Of a stretch of DNA of 38,625 bases, positions 7,364 to 15,592 are shown piece after piece (the stretch's first letter is position 1; each line of letters opens with the position of its first letter). Position numbers and translations under genes: made by a program. Source of the stretch: an uncultured Verrucomicrobiota bacterium (GTDB lineage: Bacteria > Verrucomicrobiota > Verrucomicrobiia > Chthoniobacterales > JACTMZ01). The stretch is taken from assembly GCA_903934135.1 (NCBI GenBank), contig CAIZMQ010000142.1, positions 1 through 38,625 of the forward strand. The letters run 5' to 3'. Below the pieces are notes generated by a model that saw nothing but the letters and a program-made list of their open reading frames with translations, searched no databases and was not told where the DNA came from.

Positions 7364-9877
7364 CTAGGTGGCCGATCTTTTCTTTTTGCCGGGAGTCGGC
7401 GTCGGCTTGGGCTTGGGGTCCGGCGCATACTCCTGGTAGTCGATTCCGGCCGGCCGCAGCGGATCGCGCGGTTTGCGGACCCGGGCGTCAGGCGTGAGCA
7501 TGGGTGAGTCGTTGATCACCGGGGTGCGTCCCATTTGCCAAGCGTCCGACTCGTCATAAACCTCGTCCCCCAGCTTGGTGCGGTAACGCTCCTCCGCGCT
7601 GGCCACCGCGGTTTCGGCGTCATCTTCCACCACGGTGGGCTGCAAGAGAATCAGCAGTTCCTGGCGCTCCACCGCCCGCGTGGTTTGCTTGAAAATGTAG
7701 CCGAGCACGGGCAGCCGCATGAGGAAGGGCAAGCCTCCGTCGTCTGCTTTGGTCTTTTCAATGATGAGACCGCCCAGCACCACCGTGCCGCCACTGGGCA
7801 CAGTGACCGTGGTGGTCAGTTCCTGCGCTCCGACGACCGGCGCCTTGTTCCCGCTGCCGAAAGTTTCCTCGCGGAGCACGTTATTGTTCGTCTGCACGAT
7901 GACGAGGGTGACATCCCGGTTGGCATTGATCAACGGGAGCACTTCGAGCTTAAGCAAGACATCGAGGTAGGTGATGTTGGCGGTGACGCCGGCGTTCTGG
8001 TTCGGGCCGACCCCGGTGATGGAGGTGGAGGTCAAGGTGCTGCTGGTGTAAGGCACACGCTGTCCGGAGCTGATCACCGCCTTCTTGTTGTTCGTGGTGT
8101 AAACGACCGGGCGGGAGATGATCTTGAACTTGCCGGTCGTCTCGAGGGCCCGCACATAGTAATCAAGCGAGTTGGCAATGGTTCCGTAAAGGGTCAGGCC
8201 GCTAATGGCGCCAGCGGCCAGCGAGGCGGGGGTAATGAGGTCCGGCGCGGTGAAGCCGTCGTTGGCGTTGCTGACCGGATTGAGCAATGCACCGCCCACG
8301 CTATTGCCGTCCTTGCTCTGGTTGCGCAGAAAATAGTTGAAACCGAATTCCATCTCGTCTTTCAAACTCAGCTCCCCGATGACGGCCGCGATGTAAACCT
8401 GGCGCGGCCGCACATCGAGCATGTTGAGAAGCTGGGCGACTTTCTGGCGGCTGTCGGGCGGCCCGATGGCAATGATCGAATTGGCACTTTTGTCCGCGAT
8501 GAGTTTGGTGTTGCCGACGATGACCGATTCGGGGGCCACATCGGCGTTCGGTTCTTTGATCCGGTCGGGCCGACTGGTGCCGCCACCCGCACCGGCCCCC
8601 GACTCGGAGGAACCCATGCCTTGTCCAAAGGTGGAGCCGCTCTCGACCATGGCGCCATCTGCACCCGCTCGCGGCGTGCCACCGCCGGTTGCACCCTCCT
8701 CGCCTTCCGAAAGCAGGTCCTGCAAGACCGGGAGCACATCGCCGGCGGCGACGAACTGCAGCGGACGCTCAAGCACACTGTCGAGCGGCACGGGCGCATC
8801 GAGTTGCTCGATGAGTTGCCTGATGTAGGGGAAGTTGATCGGACGCGTAACGACAAGAATGCGGTTGGTGCGCGGGTCGGCAACGATTTGTGTTTCGCCG
8901 ATGACAAGATTGGATTCGAACTGACCGGCACCCGCACCACCGAGGGAAGCTTGGATAACTTGTCCCTGCGCATCGACCTGCGGGGCGCCGCCGGGTTGAC
9001 CCGGAGTTCCAGCGCCCTCTTTCCGCTCCTCGAGCAATGTTTGCAGAAGTTCGACCACCTTCTCGGCGTCGGCCCGTTTGAGGTCGACAAATTCGGTCAT
9101 GACCTGCGCGGGCGGCACATCGACCATGGCTTGAAGAGCGATGAGTTGCTGGATGATCGGGACGTTTTCCGTGATGAGCACGGCCTGCACATTGGGTACC
9201 GGGGTGAAGGAGGTGTAGGCCTTGGGCGGACTGACAAAGGTCTGGAAAAGTTGCGCGGCCTCCTGGGGCGCGAGGTAGCTGAGTTTCATGAAATAGCTGA
9301 CCACCTGATCGGTAGCCGGCAACATATAGGGTGTGGCAAAGATCGGGATGCCCTCAGCGCGCGGAAATTTCGAGGGGCCGAGGATTTTTACCGTCTTGTC
9401 GTCGACCGGGACGAACGAATAGCCGTTGAGCAAGAGGGAGGCCTCGATCAGGCGGATGGCCTCGCTGCGCGGAACCTCTCCGGGCACAACAATGGTCAGC
9501 GGCTGCCCCTGGGCGAGCATGGAGTCGCGCACAAGACGCTTATCGGTCAGCACCTCGTACAGACTGAGGATCTCGTTAACCGAGGTGTTGGGAAAGGTGA
9601 GTCGTACGGTTGGTTCGGGTTGGACCGGACGCGGGATGGAGGCGGGAGGCGTTTGCGGGGGGGGGAACCCCGGATCGACCGCGACAGGGGGCAGCGGCGC
9701 GGGGGGTGAAGCTTCAGGCACCGCGGTCGGAGCCGGTGGGACGGGAGCGGGATCAATGTTCTCGAGCGGTGCAACAGGCGGCGAAGGTGCAGCATCCTGG
9801 GCAAAGGCAGGGGACGGGGCCAGAAAGACCACGACGAGCCAGGCAGACGCAAGAATCGAGGAACAGATGCGACCCAT
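7364..9877 (-). CDS. gspD: Type II secretion secretin GspD
   Basis: Outer-membrane multimeric pore through which substrates or pili leave. A signal peptide covers residues 1-26 (cleavage after AFA). An N0-type domain lies near 65-135, followed by N1-N3-type repeats to about 480 with Gly-rich linkers. The secretin domain (about 490-730) includes VYIAAVIGELSL, then VVLGGLIIEKT and LPFLMRLPVLGYIFK, the conserved C-terminal signature. The last 100 residues are an unusual charged and Pro-rich tail ending PTPGKKKRSAT. ATG 9877 gives the signal peptide; the frame is open further upstream but has no such signal. Length 837 is at the long end for the family. It sits 15 bases before gspE. Confidence 0.95.
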   Translation of the reverse strand: MGRICSSILASAWLVVVFLAPSPAFAQDAAPSPPVAPLENIDPAPVPPAPTAVPEASPPAPLPPVAVDPGFPPPQTPPASIPRPVQPEPTVRLTFPNTSVNEILSLYEVLTDKRLVRDSMLAQGQPLTIVVPGEVPRSEAIRLIEASLLLNGYSFVPVDDKTVKILGPSKFPRAEGIPIFATPYMLPATDQVVSYFMKLSYLAPQEAAQLFQTFVSPPKAYTSFTPVPNVQAVLITENVPIIQQLIALQAMVDVPPAQVMTEFVDLKRADAEKVVELLQTLLEERKEGAGTPGQPGGAPQVDAQGQVIQASLGGAGAGQFESNLVIGETQIVADPRTNRILVVTRPINFPYIRQLIEQLDAPVPLDSVLERPLQFVAAGDVLPVLQDLLSEGEEGATGGGTPRAGADGAMVESGSTFGQGMGSSESGAGAGGGTSRPDRIKEPNADVAPESVIVGNTKLIADKSANSIIAIGPPDSRQKVAQLLNMLDVRPRQVYIAAVIGELSLKDEMEFGFNYFLRNQSKDGNSVGGALLNPVSNANDGFTAPDLITPASLAAGAISGLTLYGTIANSLDYYVRALETTGKFKIISRPVVYTTNNKKAVISSGQRVPYTSSTLTSTSITGVGPNQNAGVTANITYLDVLLKLEVLPLINANRDVTLVIVQTNNNVLREETFGSGNKAPVVGAQELTTTVTVPSGGTVVLGGLIIEKTKADDGGLPFLMRLPVLGYIFKQTTRAVERQELLILLQPTVVEDDAETAVASAEERYRTKLGDEVYDESDAWQMGRTPVINDSPMLTPDARVRKPRDPLRPAGIDYQEYAPDPKPKPTPTPGKKKRSAT

Positions 9878-9908
9878 GGCCGGAATTAAAGCATGGTTAG
9901 CAAGTTTC

Positions 9909-10766
9909 TCAAGGCGCGGCGGGAATGAGCGCCCGCCGCCGGATGACCCGGGGGGGCGGCATTTGCCCTTGGCCGCCTTGCACCTGCCCATTCGTTGGAG
10001 TGCCCGACCCGGGCACCGGAGGAACAAATCCGGGGGCTTGAGGCATACCCGGAGCGGATTGTCCGGGAACCTGGGCGGCTGGGACGGCCCCGGGAAAAGC
10101 GGCGACCTGCGGGGGCATACCGGGTGGCGATGGCGGGGCCACCTGCGGCATGGGCCGGGGCGATGGCATGCCGGGTTGGGGCATTCCCGGAGCCATGGCC
10201 ACACCGGCATCAAAGCGGACTACACCGACCTCCGCGCCTTGGCGCAGTGTGGCCGAGGAGTCCGTATATTTCTGCTGCACATCGACTTGCACCAAAGACA
10301 CACCGCCTTCCTTACTGTCTGCTTTGACCATCAGGCGATTTTGCGTGGCGCGCTCCATGACGAAAGCAATGGGTTCGCCATTGATCTCCGCAATGCCGGT
10401 GAGCGCGAAGCGTTGAGCCAGGCCGGCCGATTCGACAGGCGGGGCGACGGATTCCAGTTGGAAAGGAGAGCGTTGCCACAGAGGTTCGTAACGGGAAAGG
10501 GGAAAGGCTGGCGTGGTGATGCCTTCTTCCGCAGGTGGAACAGGTTCAACCTCAGCTCGCGGATCCGCCTCTGCGGGCAGCAAGGGCGTCGGTGAAGGGG
10601 TGGCTGCTGGCGGCTTCTTTTCACCTTCGACCCCAGTCGGCCGCGCCTCGACCAGAGGAACCTTGAGCAATTCCGAGGCATCGGACTTGTCTTCTTCGGC
10701 CCAGACGGATGCCGCAAGGCCGAGAAAAACCGGGGCCATGGCAAGAAAAAGCAGTAGGAGCTTCAT
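9909..10766 (-). CDS. GspC/PilP-like periplasmic secretion protein with Pro-rich tail
   Basis: Probable link between the inner-membrane platform and the secretin. The first 23 residues are a signal or anchor (MKLLLLFLAMAPVFLGLAAS), followed by a Pro/Glu-rich linker. RYEPLWQRSPF (92-102) resembles the segment before the homology region of GspC/PilP. A small beta domain follows (about 119-187: FALTGIAEINGEPIAFVME and QVDVQQKY). The tail (190-275) is rich in Pro, Met and Gly with repeated PGMP units. The start overlaps the stop of the GspM-like gene (ATGA), and gspD follows after 31 bases. Family assignment rests on position and a short motif, so it is moderate. No PDZ domain is seen. Confidence 0.6.
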   Translation of the reverse strand: MKLLLLFLAMAPVFLGLAASVWAEEDKSDASELLKVPLVEARPTGVEGEKKPPAATPSPTPLLPAEADPRAEVEPVPPAEEGITTPAFPLSRYEPLWQRSPFQLESVAPPVESAGLAQRFALTGIAEINGEPIAFVMERATQNRLMVKADSKEGGVSLVQVDVQQKYTDSSATLRQGAEVGVVRFDAGVAMAPGMPQPGMPSPRPMPQVAPPSPPGMPPQVAAFPGAVPAAQVPGQSAPGMPQAPGFVPPVPGSGTPTNGQVQGGQGQMPPPRVIRRRALIPAAP

Positions 10767-11302
10767 TGCTCTCCTCCCTGCACCGGACGATACCAACGCG
10801 CCACCTCGACTTCGGCGATCACCTCGGGAGGTTCGCCACTTTTGATGGAGATCTGTTTGACGGCGCGGAACGCTTTGGGTTGCTGCAATTCGTTGAGCCA
10901 TTTGACCAGCGACTCCATCTTGCCTTTGACCTGCGAAGAATCGAAAACCTCAGCATACGTTCCACCGTCCGGCTGGGTTCCTGCGTCACGCCGAGTGTAA
11001 GAAAGCCCGGCATTCTTGGCACTGCTCTCGACGAATTCGTAGAACTTCGCATCGTCATCCGTCGTCGTGACATCGTCCCCGGGCTGGTGCTGGTCGAGCC
11101 AGGCCGCGCGTTCCTGCCAGATCGTTTTCTCCTCAAGAATGGCACGGCCCTCGGTCAGCTGACTCTGGAGCTGCACGATGCTGTTTTGCAGCGCGCGTTG
11201 GCGATTGAGAAAGGCCTGCAGGCCCACGACATTGAGCAGCACGAAAAGCGCGCCGACCAAAGCGAGGAGCAGTCTTTTTTCCTTAGCCGTCAGCGCTCTC
11301 AT
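10763..11302 (-). CDS. GspM/PilO-like inner-membrane secretion protein
   Basis: 179 residues with one membrane segment near 10-30 (LLLALVGALFVLLNVVGLQAFL), a coiled-coil-like stretch (residues 33-60) and a small alpha/beta domain with MESLVKWLNELQQ. This is the PilO/GspM plan: the partner binds GspL/PilM-N in the periplasm and steadies the platform. ATG 11302 (MRALTAKEKR) overlaps the end of the preceding gene by 20 bases; upstream in-frame residues look like non-coding extension. Sequence identity to known GspM is low by eye, so the call leans on order and topology. Confidence 0.65.
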   Translation of the reverse strand: MRALTAKEKRLLLALVGALFVLLNVVGLQAFLNRQRALQNSIVQLQSQLTEGRAILEEKTIWQERAAWLDQHQPGDDVTTTDDDAKFYEFVESSAKNAGLSYTRRDAGTQPDGGTYAEVFDSSQVKGKMESLVKWLNELQQPKAFRAVKQISIKSGEPPEVIAEVEVARWYRPVQGGEQ

Positions 11303-12563
11303 CGGTTGCCTCCTCTCCTTCCACCGCCGCCGCGCCGTGGCGCACGCCGTCGATCTGGAAGCGTGCACTGCCGGTGGGCAACGGACGCGGGTTTTCCATT
11401 GTCCAATCGTAGGCCGTCAGGTCCGGATTTTTGCGCACATCCTCCTGGAAGCGCTGCGCCGCCTGCAAGGTCGACGCCTCCCCGGCCAGCACCACCCGGT
11501 CCACGTTCATCTGGAACAGGGTCAAACGCACGCCATCCTTCGGCAGCAAGCGCGCAGCTTGATAAAGAACCTCCAGCGGATAACCAACCGGATCGAGGGC
11601 CGGCTCGATCGCGCCCCAGCGCTGCATGGCCGCGCGCACCGCATCCACTTCGCCCGCCTCGCCGCCAATCGTTGCCCGCAACGATTCGGCCCGCCACCAA
11701 AGCCAGAGGGTGTTGGCGGCCAAAGCCAGCACCAAAGCAAAATACACGGTCGCCGCCAAAAGCGCGATTTTCTGCCGTCGGGCACCCGTTTCCTTGGCTA
11801 GCTGCAGGTCGCGGACCGGCAAGGGAAGGCAATCAAGCGGAGCGGACGGACGCACCGGCGGGGGAAACTTTTCCGCCGTGACTTCGACACCACCGGCGCT
11901 CCGCCAATCCGACAAGTCCGGCACCGCAGCACCTTGATAGTAGAGGATGACGCGGCCGCTGCCGTTCAGCATGCGCCCCGCGTCGAGCGAGGCCTGCATC
12001 AGCCAAATTTCCAACGCCATCCGGGACGAGGGTGTTTTCTCGGCGAGCGGCTGGAAATGCAGCAATCGGTCCCCTCGCGTGACCCCGGCCACCCATCCTC
12101 CTTCCTCCTCCCATACCGTGACCGCATCCGGGACGAGCGGCAGGCAGGAAGGCGAGACGGCGTATTCGGTCACATCGCCATGCCAATAGCGCGGCGCCAG
12201 ATTCGAAGGCAAGACAACAGCATGAAGCAAAGCCTCATGGCCCTCGCGCGCCACCTCTTGCCAGGAAAAGGAGGTCAATTCGCGCGAGCGGCCGGCCAGT
12301 CCGCGCAATTCAAGTTGGGTGAAGATAAGGTCGCCGAACAAAGATGGATCTTCGGCCGGCACCCAGAAGGCAATGGAAAACGCCCGCCGCACCGGCACGG
12401 CCACAAGGGCTCCGGCCTCGGGTCGCAATTCCGACAAGTCCACCGCCTGGCCCGTCTCGCCCCAAGCCCCGGCCTCGTCCTGCTCCCACTTCTCCCAACC
12501 GGCGGAGGCCGGACGGAAAAGGGCGCGACGTGTCTGGCGCGGGGTTTTTATTTTTCCTCCCAT
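11283..12563 (-). CDS. GspL/PilM-PilN-like inner-membrane secretion protein
   Basis: 426 residues. An actin-like cytoplasmic part (about 1-260) precedes one membrane helix (about 263-288, KIALLAATVYFALVLALAANTLWLWW) and a periplasmic ferredoxin-like part with VRLTLFQMNVDRVVLAGEAST. This matches GspL, which recruits GspE to the membrane. ATG 12563 overlaps the gspK end by 16 bases. The N-terminal part has poor similarity to model GspL by eye, so the call rests on domain plan and place between gspK and the GspM-like gene. Confidence 0.7.
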   Translation of the reverse strand: MGGKIKTPRQTRRALFRPASAGWEKWEQDEAGAWGETGQAVDLSELRPEAGALVAVPVRRAFSIAFWVPAEDPSLFGDLIFTQLELRGLAGRSRELTSFSWQEVAREGHEALLHAVVLPSNLAPRYWHGDVTEYAVSPSCLPLVPDAVTVWEEEGGWVAGVTRGDRLLHFQPLAEKTPSSRMALEIWLMQASLDAGRMLNGSGRVILYYQGAAVPDLSDWRSAGGVEVTAEKFPPPVRPSAPLDCLPLPVRDLQLAKETGARRQKIALLAATVYFALVLALAANTLWLWWRAESLRATIGGEAGEVDAVRAAMQRWGAIEPALDPVGYPLEVLYQAARLLPKDGVRLTLFQMNVDRVVLAGEASTLQAAQRFQEDVRKNPDLTAYDWTMENPRPLPTGSARFQIDGVRHGAAAVEGEEATDESADG

Positions 12564-13474
12564 AACAGGTAAGTGACAGCTTCTCCGCCCTCGCCCGATT
12601 CGGCGACCACGGAGATCTGGCGGGAACGCTCGCCCACCATGCCGCGGCTATCAATTCTTTTGACCGAACTCTCCGTGGTGAGGCGGCCCATGATCTGTTC
12701 CGGCGGCAGCGTCGAACCGGCCAGCCAGCCAGCGACCTGACCGACATCGTCGAAGCGCAGATCGTCTTCCGAAGGTTCAATCCCATCGCTGCCGCGGCGT
12801 TGCTGCAGGATGCCCTGCACCATTTCCGGGGTGGCGCCCGTCACGGCCTGGAGCACGTCGGCCTCCGCCTCGTTCACGTCGATCAAGCCGTCGCTGAAAA
12901 TGGTGAAACTCTCGGCCCAATCCGGCTTGAGCGCCGCAAGCTTTTCCATATCGAGCACGCGGCCCATTTCCGGCACGCTGCGGAACGGGCGGTTGGCCGG
13001 GGCGCCGGTGATGCCGACCTCTTCGTATTCCGTGCCCTCCGCACCGCCGAAGCCGGTGCGGAACTCATCCTCGTCGACCCAGTCGGTGAGCTTGTCGATG
13101 AGGGCATTCCCCTCGTCCGCAGTGAGCCCCCACAAAGTGAAAAGATTCAGCATGGTGATACGGTCCTGGTCCTTGAGCAATCGATTGATGTTGAAGCGTG
13201 CCCCCTCGCCACGGATGCGGACCTGCATGCGTTCGCCGGCGCCGAAGTCGCGGTTGAGCAATTCGGTATCATCGCGCTTGACCTGCGGGTGCAGACCCAA
13301 GGCAACACCGCTCACGGCAATCTGGCGCGCGCGCAGGCCGGCCGAGTCGGATACGGTCGTCTCGAGTTCGAGATTCACCACGTTGGCCATCCAGAGCACC
13401 GCGAAGGAAATCACCGTGATAGCCCACAGAACGAGGAGCAGGGCGGCCCCCGATGGACGTATCGCGGCCGTCAC
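12548..13474 (-). CDS. gspK: Minor pseudopilin GspK
   Basis: Large minor pseudopilin that caps the pseudopilus tip. The hydrophobic N-terminal helix (GAALLLVLWAITVISFAVLW) lacks the usual Glu at +5, which is typical of GspK. LIDKLTDWVDEDEFRTGFGG is the family hallmark with Ca-binding acidic residues, and helix-hairpin-helix segments follow (DVNEAEADVLQAVTG). The GTG start at 13474 shares GTGA with the gspJ stop; longer in-frame extension upstream is not pseudopilin-like. 308 residues, normal size. Confidence 0.92.
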   Translation of the reverse strand: MTAAIRPSGAALLLVLWAITVISFAVLWMANVVNLELETTVSDSAGLRARQIAVSGVALGLHPQVKRDDTELLNRDFGAGERMQVRIRGEGARFNINRLLKDQDRITMLNLFTLWGLTADEGNALIDKLTDWVDEDEFRTGFGGAEGTEYEEVGITGAPANRPFRSVPEMGRVLDMEKLAALKPDWAESFTIFSDGLIDVNEAEADVLQAVTGATPEMVQGILQQRRGSDGIEPSEDDLRFDDVGQVAGWLAGSTLPPEQIMGRLTTESSVKRIDSRGMVGERSRQISVVAESGEGGEAVTYLLWEEK

Positions 13475-14148
13475 GGCACTTCCACCTCCATTTCCGGCGG
13501 CGACCCCTGCGCTTCCGCAGCGGGTTCTTCCAGAGCTATTTCCTTGACCGGAGGAAGCCAGAAAATGAACTGACGGGGAACTTCCTCGCCGAGCAATTGC
13601 AAGTTGAGTTCGACCAGCGGCGGCCGCTCCCCTTCCAACCATTCGTCCAACCAGTCCTGCTGCTCCTGGCTGTAAAAACGCCACTTCACCTCGCGCAAGT
13701 CGGGCAGCAGACGCAACCAGACCCCGCGCTCCAGCGCATCGCGCCGCTCCATCTCGCTGAGTGAACCGGGCAGGAGCATCAGGCTGAGCTCGCGACCACC
13801 GCCGAGGCGCGGACGCGCGGCCAACAGCGCGGTGCCGGCCGAGGGTCCGCCCATGCCCCAGGCAAAGACACCAGGCGCATCACGAAGCGTGATCTCGGGA
13901 AAACCATCACCAGCATCAGCCCGCACGCCCCCGGAGAACCGTGCGTTGGCCGGCAGGTTGTGGAAAGTGCGCCGGACGAGCGAAACAAAGGCGTTGAGGC
14001 GCTGGATCTGCAGATTCTCCTCGGTCAGCGTTGCCGTGGCGCGAACCGCTGCGTTGACCGTGGCGTAAATCCCGCCGGCCAGCAGGACGAAGATGGCGAT
14101 CACCACCACCATCTCAAAAAGCGTGAACCCGCGTGCGGCTGTTCTCAT
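13471..14148 (-). CDS. gspJ: Minor pseudopilin GspJ
   Basis: Minor pseudopilin with the prepilin site RG|FTLFEMVV (cleavage after G7, Glu at +5), then a hydrophobic helix and a beta-rich C-terminal domain with VWLRLLPDLREVKWRFY, as in GspJ. It should join GspI and GspK at the pseudopilus tip. Residues beyond 180 include an acidic Pro/Glu-rich end. ATG 14148 shares ATGA with the gspI stop. The prepilin peptidase needed for processing is not encoded in this window. Confidence 0.88.
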   Translation of the reverse strand: MRTAARGFTLFEMVVVIAIFVLLAGGIYATVNAAVRATATLTEENLQIQRLNAFVSLVRRTFHNLPANARFSGGVRADAGDGFPEITLRDAPGVFAWGMGGPSAGTALLAARPRLGGGRELSLMLLPGSLSEMERRDALERGVWLRLLPDLREVKWRFYSQEQQDWLDEWLEGERPPLVELNLQLLGEEVPRQFIFWLPPVKEIALEEPAAEAQGSPPEMEVEVP

Positions 14149-14525
14149 GGCTGGTAACGCAGGAATTTTTCCTCCCACGATTGCTCCTCCCGTCCCTCGG
14201 TCCACTCCGCGCGTACTGTGACCCACCACAGGCCGGACAGTTCCTCGTTATCCATGTTGAGCAACTCGGCAGGTTCGGCCCGGACGAAAAATTTCGCCCC
14301 CATCGCATCGGGTCCCACCTCGCGGCCTTGCTCGAGATCGGCGACCGGCATGACCATCGATTCGTCGAGCAAGGACTCCAACTGCTGACGCACCTCGGCG
14401 TCACGCCGCATCATCACATTGGCCGCGAAAATTTTGTCCATCGCCATGGCCAGTCCGCCCACCGCGACGACGAACATGAACATTGCGGTGAGTAATTCGA
14501 TGAGGGTAAATCCGGCCTTCTTCAC
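14145..14525 (-). CDS. gspI: Minor pseudopilin GspI-like
   Basis: 126 residues with the prepilin site KAG|FTLIELLTAM (cleavage after G5, Glu at +5) and a hydrophobic helix, followed by a small domain (LWWVTVRAEWTEG). Length and order between H and J fit GspI. The GTG start at 14525 shares GTGA with the gspH stop. The open frame continues far upstream to 15494, but that part overlaps gspG and gspH and is not coding. Confidence 0.82.
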   Translation of the reverse strand: MKKAGFTLIELLTAMFMFVVAVGGLAMAMDKIFAANVMMRRDAEVRQQLESLLDESMVMPVADLEQGREVGPDAMGAKFFVRAEPAELLNMDNEELSGLWWVTVRAEWTEGREEQSWEEKFLRYQP

Positions 14526-15025
14526 GGGATGTAGTAACTCTCCTCCTCGATTCCGGCGGTCAGCGGATCGAAGCGCACCTCGATCCAGGCCTCGTCCTCC
14601 ATGATCCGCACGGTGAGTGGTTCGCACAGGCCGGTCGGCTGGAAAATCCAGCGCTGTCCGTCCGGACGCAGCGATTTGTCGGCCCCGAAGGGCAGGAGCT
14701 GATACCGCGTGCCGCGCGGCAACCGCACCGACTCCGAAGGCTCTTCCTCGCCCGCCCGCACCAAAGCAAATCCACCCTTGCCGAAAACCACCTCCGCCGC
14801 ACGACCCGTGGTCATGGCCTCGGTCCGCGCCGTTTTGGCCAACACGAGTAGTCCGCGCACCGAGTCGCGCAAACGTTGCTCGCGAACAAATCCCGAACTG
14901 AGTGGCACCACCGCACCGACCAGCAGGACAATGATCGCAACCACCAAGGAAACTTCGAGCAGCGTGTAGCCGCGCGTCCTCTGTCCGGACCACCCGGTGC
15001 GCGCCGCTGGCCGGGGCGTGATCAT
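14522..15025 (-). CDS. gspH: Minor pseudopilin GspH-like
   Basis: 167 residues with the prepilin site TRG|YTLLEVSLVV (cleavage after G19, Glu at +5), a hydrophobic helix, and a GspH-type beta domain with LVLAKTARTEAMTTGRAAEVVF, which is characteristic of GspH/FimT. The leader is longer than usual (19 residues). ATG 15025 lies 9 bases after the gspG stop. Confidence 0.88.
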   Translation of the reverse strand: MITPRPAARTGWSGQRTRGYTLLEVSLVVAIIVLLVGAVVPLSSGFVREQRLRDSVRGLLVLAKTARTEAMTTGRAAEVVFGKGGFALVRAGEEEPSESVRLPRGTRYQLLPFGADKSLRPDGQRWIFQPTGLCEPLTVRIMEDEAWIEVRFDPLTAGIEEESYYIP

Positions 15026-15034
15026 GGTCTCGGC

Positions 15035-15472
15035 TTACTTGCCGCGATCGTTGCCGATGTCGTCCGCAGTGCCCTCTTGGCGGTCCGCCCCGAAGGACAG
15101 CAGGTCGAATCCCTGGGGGTTCTTTTTGCCCGGCCAGTAATACTTGTAGGGCAGACCCCAAGGGTCGAGTGGAACGCTCTCGAGGAGTTGCCGCCAGCGG
15201 CGCGGCGGCGGGTCGCCTCCCGGACGCTTGACCAGCGCCTCGAGCCCCTGCTCGGTAGTCGGAGGACGCAGGTTCTGCATTTCGTAAACACGAATCTGCG
15301 TGCTGATGCTCTGGATGTCCGCATCGACCCTCGCTTCTTTGGCCACATCGAGGTTGCCGACCAACAGATAAATGGCCGATCCGACGAGCACGGCAATGAT
15401 GCCGAGCACGAGCATGATCTCGAACAACGTGTAGCCCGCCTCGCGACGGGGCCGTTTCGAAAAGGGTTTCAT
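15035..15472 (-). CDS. gspG: Major pseudopilin GspG
   Basis: Main subunit of the pseudopilus. Prepilin site EAG|YTLFEIMLVLG (cleavage after G13, Glu at +5). The T2SSG core reads PPTTEQGLEALV, then VPLDPWGLPYKYYWPG, then LLSFGADRQEGTADDIGN, with the Ca-binding acidic end. 145 residues is the standard size. ATG 15472 gives a normal 13-residue leader; no clear ribosome site precedes it. It is the first of five pseudopilin genes in transcription order. Confidence 0.96.
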   Translation of the reverse strand: MKPFSKRPRREAGYTLFEIMLVLGIIAVLVGSAIYLLVGNLDVAKEARVDADIQSISTQIRVYEMQNLRPPTTEQGLEALVKRPGGDPPPRRWRQLLESVPLDPWGLPYKYYWPGKKNPQGFDLLSFGADRQEGTADDIGNDRGK

Positions 15473-15481
15473 CAAGATGAA

Positions 15482-15510
15482 AGGATGCTCGCACTCGACC
15501 GCCTTGTCAA
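15482..15510 (-). promoter_or_regulatory. Candidate promoter before gspG
   Basis: The minus strand has a perfect TTGACA (15510-15505), a 17-base spacer, and a weak -10 (CATCCT, 15487-15482). Transcription would begin only a few bases before the gspG ATG, giving an almost leaderless mRNA, in keeping with the lack of a ribosome site. The rest of the 120-base gap before gspG holds nothing else recognised. Confidence 0.3.
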
Positions 15511-15592
15511 AGCCCCTTGGCCCGGCCGCGCAGGGCAAAGCAAAGAGATATTCAACGAGTCAACGCGGCGGCACGCGTTTTGTTAGGCCGTT

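Noticed and set aside
7535-9709. 724-residue plus-strand frame
   Set aside because: Antisense of the secretin gene gspD; no motif, signal or plausible start.
14145-15494. 449-residue reading of gspI
   Set aside because: Only the last 126 residues are pseudopilin-like; the rest overlaps gspH and gspG in another frame.
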